NCBI RefSeq assembly: GCF_049856295.1
Contig: NZ_JBNDMZ010000002.1
Coordinates: 62,001-126,000 of the forward strand
Direction of reading: 5' to 3'
Source of the DNA: JB111 sp049856295
Lineage (GTDB): Bacteria > Actinomycetota > Actinomycetes > Actinomycetales > Actinomycetaceae
Length of the DNA: 64,000 nucleotides
Shown piece after piece: positions 40,704 to 47,771 of the stretch; the first letter of the stretch is position 1; each line of letters opens with the position of its first letter. Under the pieces are notes generated by a model. That model saw only the letters and a program-made list of their open reading frames with translations. It searched no databases and was not told where the DNA came from. Both the position numbers and the translations under genes were made by a program.

Positions 40704-41585
40704 TCAGGTGCGGTCGCCGTCCGGGCTGAGCGTCCGTGCCGCCATCAGGTGCTCGCCGTTCGCCGGCAGGCCGTCGACAGGCTCCGCTGCGTCCCCGAGC
40801 GAGATCCCGGCGAACGCCATGGGGACGCCGGCCGCGGTCCACAGGGAGCGCCGGTCCATCAGCTGCGCGTGGACGTGGGGCTCGGAGCTGTTCCCGGAGT
40901 TGCCGCACCGGCCGATGACGTCGCCCGCGGACACGACGTCCCCTCGCCGGACGGTGGCCGACCCGCGCTGCAGGTGGGCGACGAGGGCGAAGGTCCCGTC
41001 GGCGGTCCGGATCGTCACGTGGTTCCCGACGATCCAGCCCGGCCCGCCGAGCTCGCGCACCATCCCCTCGATCGTCAGGTAGGCGAGCCCCCACCCGTTC
41101 GAGCGCGCCCGATGGTCCCGGCGCCAGCTGGATGAGTCGACGACGACGCCGCTCACCATCGCGTGCACCGGTTCGCCGAACGCGGGATAGTCCTCGTTCC
41201 GGCGGAACGCCCCGGCGGTGCCGAACGCCGGACGCTCGGCGTCGTCGGGCTCCGCCACGAGGTCGATCGCGTGGCTCTGGCCATACGCGCGCGTCCCGTG
41301 GCTCGGCACCGTCGACGCCGGGCTGTTGAGCGCCAGCCAACGCCCGACGACGGGGGAGCGGACGGTCCTTTCCTCGTGCTGCGGATGCCGTCCCCTGGTC
41401 GCCAGGACGACGACGAGCCACAACGCGATCGCGACGAGCCCCGCGCGTGCGAGCCACAGGAGAGGCACGTCCTGCGGGCCGTCGGGAAGGATCCGGCGCA
41501 GGAGGGTGGCCCCGCCGGCCAGGAGGGCACCGCCGAGGAAGAGTGGGAGTCGGAGCCGGTACACGGTCTCGCGGAGCGCGCTCAT
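40704..41585 (-). CDS. Membrane-anchored M23-type peptidase-like protein
   Basis: 293 residues. Two N-terminal transmembrane helices (LPLFLGGALLAGGATLL and LARAGLVAIALWLVVVL) precede an M23/LytM-like domain. It contains GQSHAIDLVAEPDD (shifted form of the first zinc motif, with Asp three residues after His instead of four), GWIVGNHVTIRTADG and the HxH in SEPHVHAQLMD. M23 enzymes cut peptidoglycan cross-bridges, but some are inactive scaffolds, and the altered first motif leaves activity open. It overlaps the ArsR gene by ATGA, so its expression should depend on that regulator. Confidence 0.82.
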   Translation of the reverse strand: MSALRETVYRLRLPLFLGGALLAGGATLLRRILPDGPQDVPLLWLARAGLVAIALWLVVVLATRGRHPQHEERTVRSPVVGRWLALNSPASTVPSHGTRAYGQSHAIDLVAEPDDAERPAFGTAGAFRRNEDYPAFGEPVHAMVSGVVVDSSSWRRDHRARSNGWGLAYLTIEGMVRELGGPGWIVGNHVTIRTADGTFALVAHLQRGSATVRRGDVVSAGDVIGRCGNSGNSSEPHVHAQLMDRRSLWTAAGVPMAFAGISLGDAAEPVDGLPANGEHLMAARTLSPDGDRT

Positions 41586-42118
41586 CGCTCGGCCCCCAGG
41601 AGAACGGCGAGCAGCGGGACGACCCGGGCGGCCGGGACCTCGTAGCGCCCGCGGCCGGACTGCCGCAACCAGCCGGCGGCGAGGAGCTGGCGCAGGTGGT
41701 GGTGGAGCTGGCCGGTCGTGCCCAGGCCGTCGGCCTCGGCGAGCTCGGCCGTGGAACCGGTGCCGCCGAGCACGAGACGGAGCAGCTCGAGGCGCACCGG
41801 GTGCCCGAGCGCGCCGAGCGTGGCGGCGCGGTCCGACCAGTCGGACTCGAGGATCCCGGCGGTCGCGCCGGCCTGCTGCCACTCCACCGGCCGGTCGCCG
41901 GGGAGCGTGAGGGAACCGACGAGCATGACGGCGCCGTCGGCGGTGGTCGGATCGTCGTCGAGCCGGTCGCGCAGTCCAGTCAGGGCCCAGAACGCATCGC
42001 CATCGGCCCCGCTCCCGCCGGTGCCCCGGCGGTCGGGTGGCGGCCCGGCCTCCTCGAGCGCGGCGACGCGATCCTCGAGTGCGGAGACGGCGGCGCGCAG
42101 GTCGTCGGTGTCGGTCAT
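41582..42118 (-). CDS. ArsR-like winged-helix regulator with N-terminal coiled coil
   Basis: 178 residues starting MTDTDDLRAAVSALEDRVAA. Residues ~3-25 are a short coiled coil; residues ~95-175 form the winged helix (LGALGHPVRLELLRLVLGG, TAELAEADGLGTTGQLHHHL, LLAAGWLRQSGRGRYEVPAA). The first gene of a two-gene operon with the M23-like protein, translated through an ATGA overlap. It starts seven bases after a TACTCT box, so its message is probably leaderless. Two AAACGT repeats in the spacer may be its operator. Confidence 0.86.
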   Translation of the reverse strand: MTDTDDLRAAVSALEDRVAALEEAGPPPDRRGTGGSGADGDAFWALTGLRDRLDDDPTTADGAVMLVGSLTLPGDRPVEWQQAGATAGILESDWSDRAATLGALGHPVRLELLRLVLGGTGSTAELAEADGLGTTGQLHHHLRQLLAAGWLRQSGRGRYEVPAARVVPLLAVLLGAER

Positions 42119-42125
42119 GCCGACG

Positions 42126-42154
42126 AGAGTACGGACAAACGTAGAAACGTACAA
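42126..42154 (-). promoter_or_regulatory. Leaderless promoter of the ArsR-M23 operon with AAACGT repeats
   Basis: On the minus strand TTGTAC (42154-42149), 17 bases, TACTCT (42131-42126), seven bases, ATG 42118. Plus-strand AAACGT at 42137-42142 and 42145-42150 lies inside the promoter and could be bound by the regulator it drives. Confidence 0.6.
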
Positions 42155-42241
42155 CCTGATCTCGTAGCGCCGCCGGGGGTGCGTGCGCGCGGGTGCGGGA
42201 GGGGTGCCGGATGAGAAGCGGTCGTGGGCGAGGGAGCCCTC

Positions 42242-42298
42242 GCGTGCGAGACGGGCCTCTGCGTGCGTGACGGTCCTCCGGGTGCGGGACAGGGTCCC
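42242..42298. repeat. Three imperfect 19-bp tandem repeats
   Basis: Units at 42242-42260, 42261-42279 and 42280-42298. Units 1 and 2 agree at 16 of 19 positions, units 2 and 3 at 12 of 19; the shared core is GxGTGCGxGAC. The repeats lie in the 244-base non-coding stretch between the ArsR-M23 promoter and DUF4191. That stretch otherwise holds only a terminator hairpin. Confidence 0.55.
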
Positions 42299-42305
42299 AA
42301 CATGG

Positions 42306-42336
42306 CGATGGCCCCGTCGTGTCGACGGGGCCATCG
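42306..42336 (-). terminator. Hairpin terminator downstream of DUF4191 gene
   Basis: Fourteen-base perfect arms beginning CGATGGCCCCGTCG (42306-42319) pair with 42323-42336 around a three-base loop. It lies 26 bases beyond the DUF4191 stop on the minus strand. Confidence 0.7.
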
Positions 42337-42362
42337 GTCGTGCGTTCGTGGGTGGTCGGGGC

Positions 42363-43091
42363 TCAGCGGCCGCGCATCCCCTTGCGGTCGGGGCGCGCCT
42401 TGTTCGGGTCGATGCCCTTGGGCACGGACTGGCGGATGCCGCCGAGCGCCTTGAGCCGCTTGGTCACCGCGGCGATCTCGGCCGAGGTCAGCTTCGCGCC
42501 CCCCAGCTTCTTGATCGTCGGGACCAGGTTCGGCAGCGGGACCTGCCCCTCGTCGCGACCGGCCTGGACGAGGTGGACCTGGGCGCCGGGGGCGACCCGG
42601 GCGACCTTCTTGCGCTCGTCCTCGAGCATGCGCGTCACGCGGTGGGCCGGCCCCTCGGAGACGAGCACGATGCCCGACTTCCCGATCGCGCGGAACACGA
42701 GGTCCTGGTGCTTGGGGTTGAACGCCACCGGCTCGTCCTCGACGTACCAGCCGCGTCCGAGCTGCCCGAGCGCCGCGGAGGCGGCGCCCAGCTGTCCCTC
42801 GACGCGCGCGTAGGCGGCGACACGGGTGAGGCGGCCGAGCACGATGAGGACGGCGATGATCCCGAGCAGGACGCCGATGATCCCGAGGTAGACGGGGTGG
42901 TTGATCGCGAACCCGATGCCGATCGCGATGCCGAGCACGGCGACGAACACGCCGGCCAGGATCAGCGGGGTCGCCGGGCGGTGCTCGGCGGTGATCTTGT
43001 AGGCCTCGGCGAAGCTGTGGTACCACCGCTTCTTCTTGGGCTTCGGGGTCTTCTCTGCGCCGTCGTCGGCGGTCTTCGGGGTGCGGGCCAT
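42363..43091 (-). CDS. DUF4191 membrane protein
   Basis: 242 residues. A basic cytoplasmic N-terminus (KTPKPKKKRWYHSFAEAYKI) precedes two adjacent helices (ILAGVFVAVLGIAIGIGFAI and YLGIIGVLLGIIAVLIVLGR), then a soluble domain (QLGRGWYVEDEPVAFNPKHQ, FRAIGKSGIVLVSEGPAHRV). This is the layout of DUF4191, represented by Rv2219, which in mycobacteria directly follows lipA. Function is unknown; conserved linkage to lipoate synthesis suggests a related role. Here about 7 kb of other genes separate it from lipA. Confidence 0.92.
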   Translation of the reverse strand: MARTPKTADDGAEKTPKPKKKRWYHSFAEAYKITAEHRPATPLILAGVFVAVLGIAIGIGFAINHPVYLGIIGVLLGIIAVLIVLGRLTRVAAYARVEGQLGAASAALGQLGRGWYVEDEPVAFNPKHQDLVFRAIGKSGIVLVSEGPAHRVTRMLEDERKKVARVAPGAQVHLVQAGRDEGQVPLPNLVPTIKKLGGAKLTSAEIAAVTKRLKALGGIRQSVPKGIDPNKARPDRKGMRGR

Positions 43092-43118
43092 GATGCGGCC
43101 AGGGTACCGGGCCCGGCG

Positions 43119-43613
43119 TCAGTCCTGATCGTCCCGTTCCGTGGCGGAGACCATCTTGAGCAGGAGCGTGCGCAGCGCCGCGGTCTCGCCGGCGTCGAGC
43201 GCCCGCTCCCCGGCGGTCGCCTCGCGCAACCGGGGCACGACGTCGGTCATGGTCGCGCGGCCGTGCTCCGTCAGCTCGACCAGTCGGCGCCGCCCGTCCG
43301 TGGCGTCCGTGCTGCGTCGGACGTGCCCCTGTCTCTCGAGCGCGACGATGTGCCGCGAGAGCGTCTGCTCGGTGATGCCGATGAGGGCCGCGATCTGCCG
43401 CTGGCTGCGCGGCCACGGCAGGAGTGTCGCGAGGATCGGCATCGTCGCGTGCGAGAGACCGTGGCCGACGAGACGCGCATCGAGCTCGCGCTCGGCGCGC
43501 CGGGCGACGGCGGACACGAGGCGGCCTGTCGGCCAGCGGCTCGGGTCCTCGCCCACCCCGGGTCCCTGGCCGCTGCTCCCCAGCAGGTCGCCCGGATCGT
43601 CGTCGATGTGCAC
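43119..43613 (-). CDS. MarR family regulator
   Basis: 164 residues from GTG 43613 (VHIDDDPGDLLGSSG). Winged helix: RSQRQIAALIGITEQTLSRH (recognition helix) and RRSTDATDGRRRLVELTEHG (wing with the MarR D-x-R/R-R residues). It dimerises through terminal helices and typically senses phenolic or lipophilic compounds. It is divergent from an MMPL exporter, which it probably represses at the CATACGAAGTATG dyad. The 23-residue upstream extension is discarded because it overlaps that promoter region. Confidence 0.88.
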   Translation of the reverse strand: MHIDDDPGDLLGSSGQGPGVGEDPSRWPTGRLVSAVARRAERELDARLVGHGLSHATMPILATLLPWPRSQRQIAALIGITEQTLSRHIVALERQGHVRRSTDATDGRRRLVELTEHGRATMTDVVPRLREATAGERALDAGETAALRTLLLKMVSATERDDQD

Positions 43614-43689
43614 CGCTCGATGGTGCCAGAACCTGCCGGTCCGGATTGCGCGGCGGCCCGTCCGGGTGCATGCTTGCGGCATTGCTCAG

Positions 43690-43702
43690 CATACGAAGTA
43701 TG
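43690..43702. promoter_or_regulatory. Palindromic MarR operator
   Basis: CATACGAAGTATG is a perfect dyad (5-base arms, 3-base centre) in the 118-base region between the divergent MarR and MMPL genes. The minus-strand TATGCT (43693-43688) overlaps it and could be a -10 box of the regulator gene. Confidence 0.6.
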
Positions 43703-43731
43703 TGCCGGTGGTCCGGCGGACGGGAGACGAC

Positions 43732-46074
43732 ATGGCAGGCCGCGGCAGCACCCGCGCACGCACGGGTCCGTGGCGGGGGCTCGTCGTCCTGGCCCTCGTC
43801 GTCGCGTGGGTGGCGATCGGTGGGATCGGCGGCCAGTACATGGGGCGGCTCAGCGAGGTCCAGGAGAACGACTCGGCGATGTTCCTCCCGACCTCGGCGG
43901 AGTCCGTGCGGGCGGCGGAGGCCGTCGAGGACTTCACCGACACGTCCACCCTCCCGGTGCTCCTCGTCGTCCGGTCGGCGGACGGCGGCCCGATGGACGA
44001 GGAGGACCTCGCCGCCGCCGACGAGCTCGCCGCGTCGGCCGGCGCCGCCACCCTCAGCGACGGCCGCGCCGTCGAGGAGGTCCTCACGGCACCGCCCGTC
44101 GTCGTCCCGTCCGAGGACGGCGAGGCGGCCATGGTGGTCCTCGGCATCGACACGGCCCTCACGGCCGAGCCCCTGCCCGACGGCGAGAACCTCGTCGGCT
44201 CCGTCGTCACCGAGGTGCGCGGCGCCGTCGCGGACGGCCTCGAGACCGCCGGGCTCGAGGGCTGGGTGACCGGCCCGGGCGGGTTCGCCGCCGACCTGTC
44301 CTCGGCGTTCGGGTCCGTCGACGCCGTCCTGCTGCTCACCGCCCTCGTCGTCGTGCTCGTCATCCTCCTCCTCGTCTACCGCTCGCCGATCCTGCCGTTC
44401 GCCGTGCTGCTCACGGCGGTGTTCGCCCTCGCGCTGGCCGGCCTGGTCGTCTACCACCTGGCGGACGCGGGCGTGGTCCAGCTCAACGGACAGACGCAGG
44501 GCATCATGTCGATCCTCGTCATCGGCGCGGCGACCGACTACTGCCTCCTGCTCGTCGCCCGGCACCGCGAGGAGCTTGTCCGGCACGAGGACCCGTTCGC
44601 CGCGATGCGCGTCGCCTGGCGGGCGTCGCTGCCACCGATCGCGGCATCGGCGGGCACCGTCGCGCTCGGGCTGCTGTGCCTGTTGCTCTCGGACCTCGGG
44701 TCGAACGCCTCGCTCGGTCCCGTCGCCGCCGTCGGCATCGCCGCCGCCTTCGTCGCGGCGCTCACCCTGCTCCCGACCCTGCTCCTCGTCGGCGGCCGGC
44801 GCTCCCGTGTCGTGTTCTGGCCGCGCATGCCGCGGGCCGCTACCGCGGGGGACGGTCGCGCGGACGGGGCAGACCGCGCCGGGGGAGGGGCCCACGCCCT
44901 CACCTCGACGGCCCCGGAGGACTCCCGTGGAGGCTGGGGCAGGATCGCCCGGCTCGTCGGCCGGCGCGACCGGCGCACGTGGATCGTCACGTCCCTCGCG
45001 CTGCTGGTGGCCGCCGCGTTCGTCGTCACCCTCGACGCCGACGGCACGAGCGACTCCGAGGTCTTCCTCGCGCAGTCCGACGCCGTCGACGGCGAGGAGG
45101 TGCTCGCCGAGCACTTCCCGGCCGGCGCCGTCCAGCCCCTCGACGTCGTCGCCGACGCCGACGTGGCCGACGAGATCGTCGCGGCCGCCGAGGGCACGGA
45201 CGGGGTCGCCAGCGCGTCGGTCGTGACGGAGGGCGCGGCCCAGGGAGGCGGACCTGCCGGCGGTGGGCCTCCCGGCGGTGCGCCCGCCGAGGGCGGGGAG
45301 CCGCTCGAGGTCGACGGGCGCGTGCACGTCCAGGTCACCACCGAGGCGCCGGCCGACTCCGAGGAGGCGGTGTCGACCGTCGGCGCGCTGCGCACCGCCG
45401 TCCACGACGTCGACCCGGACGCCCTCGTCGGGGGCGCCGCGGCCGGGACCCTCGACACCCGGACGACGGCCGAGCGCGACCTGCGGGTGATCATCCCCGC
45501 GGTGCTGCTCGTCATCCTGCTCACGCTGGTCGTGCTGCTGCGGTCCGTCCTCGCGCCGGTCCTGCTGCTCGCCGCCAACGTGCTGAGCTTCGCGGCGGCG
45601 ATGGGGATCGTGGCGGTGATCTTCAACCACGTCCTCGACCTGCCCGGGGCGGACCCGACCGTGCCGCTGTTCGGGTTCGTCTTCCTCGTCGCGCTGGGGA
45701 TCGACTACACGATCTTCCTCATGACGCGCGCCCGCGAGGAGTCGCTGAACCTGGGCACCCGGCGGGGCGTGCGCCGCGCCCTGTCCGTCACGGGCGGCGT
45801 CATCACCTCCGCCGGCGTCGTCCTCGCCGCCACGTTCGCCGCGCTCGGGGTGGTCCCGCTGCTGTTCCTCCTCCAGCTCGCGATCATCGTGGCGCTCGGC
45901 GTGCTCATCGACACGCTCGTCGTCCGCACCCTGCTCGTCCCGGCACTCGTGCACGACATCGGACGGGGCGTCTGGTGGCCCCGGCAGGCGCGCTTCCCGC
46001 ACGACGACGAGGACCGAGGTGAGGCCCCGCCCGCCCTCGATGCCGCACCTGTGGAGAACTCCACGGCGGGGTGA
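43732..46074 (+). CDS. MMPL family RND-type exporter
   Basis: 780 residues from ATG 43732 after CGGGAGAC. It has the RND/MMPL architecture: TM1 (GLVVLALVVAWVAIGGIGG), a first extracytoplasmic domain (~residues 35-190), five helices, a cytoplasmic loop rich in Gly/Ala, TM7, a second external domain (~435-570, with a Gly/Pro/Ala-rich insert) and five more helices. The GAATDYCLLLVARHREEL and LGIDYTIFLMTRAREE segments hold the proton-relay Asp-Tyr pairs typical of MMPL proteins. Likely exports lipids or drugs using proton motive force, under control of the divergent MarR. Confidence 0.92.
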   Translation: MAGRGSTRARTGPWRGLVVLALVVAWVAIGGIGGQYMGRLSEVQENDSAMFLPTSAESVRAAEAVEDFTDTSTLPVLLVVRSADGGPMDEEDLAAADELAASAGAATLSDGRAVEEVLTAPPVVVPSEDGEAAMVVLGIDTALTAEPLPDGENLVGSVVTEVRGAVADGLETAGLEGWVTGPGGFAADLSSAFGSVDAVLLLTALVVVLVILLLVYRSPILPFAVLLTAVFALALAGLVVYHLADAGVVQLNGQTQGIMSILVIGAATDYCLLLVARHREELVRHEDPFAAMRVAWRASLPPIAASAGTVALGLLCLLLSDLGSNASLGPVAAVGIAAAFVAALTLLPTLLLVGGRRSRVVFWPRMPRAATAGDGRADGADRAGGGAHALTSTAPEDSRGGWGRIARLVGRRDRRTWIVTSLALLVAAAFVVTLDADGTSDSEVFLAQSDAVDGEEVLAEHFPAGAVQPLDVVADADVADEIVAAAEGTDGVASASVVTEGAAQGGGPAGGGPPGGAPAEGGEPLEVDGRVHVQVTTEAPADSEEAVSTVGALRTAVHDVDPDALVGGAAAGTLDTRTTAERDLRVIIPAVLLVILLTLVVLLRSVLAPVLLLAANVLSFAAAMGIVAVIFNHVLDLPGADPTVPLFGFVFLVALGIDYTIFLMTRAREESLNLGTRRGVRRALSVTGGVITSAGVVLAATFAALGVVPLLFLLQLAIIVALGVLIDTLVVRTLLVPALVHDIGRGVWWPRQARFPHDDEDRGEAPPALDAAPVENSTAG

Positions 46075-47762
46075 GCGCACCTGGTTCGCTCGGTGCATGG
46101 GGCAGGGACCGGGTGAGGCGAGGCGACGGACGGCCGCGCGGGAGCTGTCGGGAGACGTGGGTCGGGTGCCCGGGTACCGCATCTCCCGTTCGCTGGGGGG
46201 GCGGGTCTGGGCGGGTGTTCAGCGCGACGTCGGACGAGCGCGGGTCGCCCGTCATCGTCTCGGTCGTCGACCTGCCCGACGGGCGGGCCGGCGACGCGCT
46301 GCGCCGGCGTCTGACGGGTCTGCGGACACGGCCGCACCCGCACCTGCCGCGGGTGGTCGACGTCGTCGTCATGCCGGAGGGACGCGCGGCGCTCGTGACA
46401 GAGGTGGTGCCCGGGGCGTCGCTCGCGTCCGTGCGCGTGGCGCGCGGGTCGCTGTCGGTCCCCGAGGTCGCGGGCGTGCTGACGGACATCGGGTCGGCCC
46501 TCGCCCACCTCGCGGCCGAGGGGATCGTGCACGGTGACGTCTCGCCGGCGAACGTCGTCGTCGACACGGCCGGCGCGGTCGTCCTCGTCGACCTCGTGGG
46601 GGACGTGCGGCTCGAGGAGGGCACGCCCGGGCACGTCGCGCCCGAGCGGCTGGCCGGGGGACCGGCGTCGACGGCGGCGGACGTGTACGCGCTCGGCATG
46701 CTCGTCCGCGGGCTCGCCCCGGGGGACGCCGAGGTCGAGGCACTGACTGCTCAGGCGTGCGACGACGACCCCGACCGTCGGCCCACGGCCAGGGCGCTCG
46801 CGGCACGGGCCGCCGAGCTCGGCGGCCGCAGCGGGGTGCGGCTGCCTGCCGGAGCGGATCTCGCGGGCGCCCTGCTGCGGGAGGGCGCGTTGCGTGAGGC
46901 GACGGCGCACGCGCTGACGGGCAGGACGCGGGCCAGGGGCCGGCGCGCACGGCGACCTGACGGACCGGCGGGGGAGCGGCGGGGTGCGGCGCGGGGCCCA
47001 GGGAGGTCGGCCGGGTCGTCCCGCGACCGCGTCGCGGTGGCCGGACGGCGCGGTGACACGGGAGGAGTCGATCGGAGGGGTGTGCGATCGGTCGTCGCTC
47101 GCGTCGGTGTGCTCGCCGCCGCGGCCGTCGTCCTCGCCGTGGGCGGGTACGTGACGACCGAGGCGCTCCTCGCTCCGGACGGGAACGGGGGCGCGGTCGT
47201 GGAGGCTGATGCCGTCGCGGAGGCGAGTGCGGTGGGGGAGTCGGACGCGTCTGGGGAGTCGCAGTCCGTCGCGGGGGCGGACGTGGCGCCGGCGGCCCCG
47301 CTCGCAGGGGCCGGCCCCACCGAGCCGGCCCCGGACGCCGCCGAGAGCGACGACTCGAGCCAGGGGATCACGGATGCCACCGGCGTCGTGACCGCCGTCG
47401 TCGAGACCCGGGAGGCGGCGCTCCTCGCCGGCGACCCCGCAGCGCTGGCCGGTGCCACCGTGGAGGCGTCGCCCGCCCGGGCGGCCGACGCCGACCTGTC
47501 CGGTGCCCTCGCGACCACGACGATCGATGACCTGTCGACGTCCGTGACCTCGGTCGAGGTGCTCGAGGGCTCCGTCGCCGACGGGCGGTTCGTCGCCCGG
47601 GTGAACCTGCACCAGGAGGAGTGGCGGGCGCGGGACGGCACGGGGGAGAGCGTCTACCCCGCCACCGAGGCGTGCGGGGTCCTCGAGCTCGAACGGGTCG
47701 GGGACGGGTGGGCCGTCGCCGACTCCGCAGCGTGCGAGAGTGCTGCCGACCAGGGCGGATAG
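46071..47762 (+). CDS. Membrane-anchored kinase-like protein (probable pseudokinase), 5' end likely frameshifted
   Basis: The open frame encodes a kinase-like domain, a transmembrane helix (VVARVGVLAAAAVVLAVGGY) and a secreted domain. The kinase-like part has HGDVSPANVVVD as catalytic loop, LVDLVGD where DFG should be and VAPERL (APE), but the VAIK lysine position reads serine in VIVSVVD. That suggests a pseudokinase. The first ~45 residues from GTG 46071 look non-coding. A natural N-terminus VPGYRISRSLGG lies in the next frame and joins GGGSGRVFSATSDERG if one G is removed from the seven-G run at 46195-46201. Its true start would be GTG 46157 or 46166. A sequencing error or a real frameshift are both possible. 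Confidence 0.72.
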   Translation: MSAPGSLGAWGRDRVRRGDGRPRGSCRETWVGCPGTASPVRWGGGSGRVFSATSDERGSPVIVSVVDLPDGRAGDALRRRLTGLRTRPHPHLPRVVDVVVMPEGRAALVTEVVPGASLASVRVARGSLSVPEVAGVLTDIGSALAHLAAEGIVHGDVSPANVVVDTAGAVVLVDLVGDVRLEEGTPGHVAPERLAGGPASTAADVYALGMLVRGLAPGDAEVEALTAQACDDDPDRRPTARALAARAAELGGRSGVRLPAGADLAGALLREGALREATAHALTGRTRARGRRARRPDGPAGERRGAARGPGRSAGSSRDRVAVAGRRGDTGGVDRRGVRSVVARVGVLAAAAVVLAVGGYVTTEALLAPDGNGGAVVEADAVAEASAVGESDASGESQSVAGADVAPAAPLAGAGPTEPAPDAAESDDSSQGITDATGVVTAVVETREAALLAGDPAALAGATVEASPARAADADLSGALATTTIDDLSTSVTSVEVLEGSVADGRFVARVNLHQEEWRARDGTGESVYPATEACGVLELERVGDGWAVADSAACESAADQGG

Positions 47763-47765
47763 CCT
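47760..47765 (+). promoter_or_regulatory. -10 box for leaderless MFS mRNA, overlapping the kinase-like stop codon
   Basis: TAGCCT precedes the GTG at 47772 by six bases, and its TAG is the stop codon of the kinase-like gene, as at tdk. Confidence 0.5.
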
Positions 47766-47771
47766 GCACGG

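Noticed and set aside
42242..42298. CRISPR-like array
   Set aside because: The units are contiguous with no spacers, only three copies, and diverge at up to 7 of 19 positions. No cas gene is nearby.
42183..46022. A 1279-codon plus-strand frame spanning DUF4191, MarR and MMPL genes
   Set aside because: It is antisense to DUF4191 and MarR and out of frame with MMPL, of Gly/Arg/Ala-rich composition without motifs: the usual shadow of GC-rich coding DNA.
46019..46537. Separate small gene of about 170 codons overlapping the MMPL end and kinase-like start
   Set aside because: Only the short stretch VPGYRISRSLGG is kinase-like; after the G7 run the frame becomes arginine-rich noise. It is better explained as the displaced N-terminus of the kinase-like gene.
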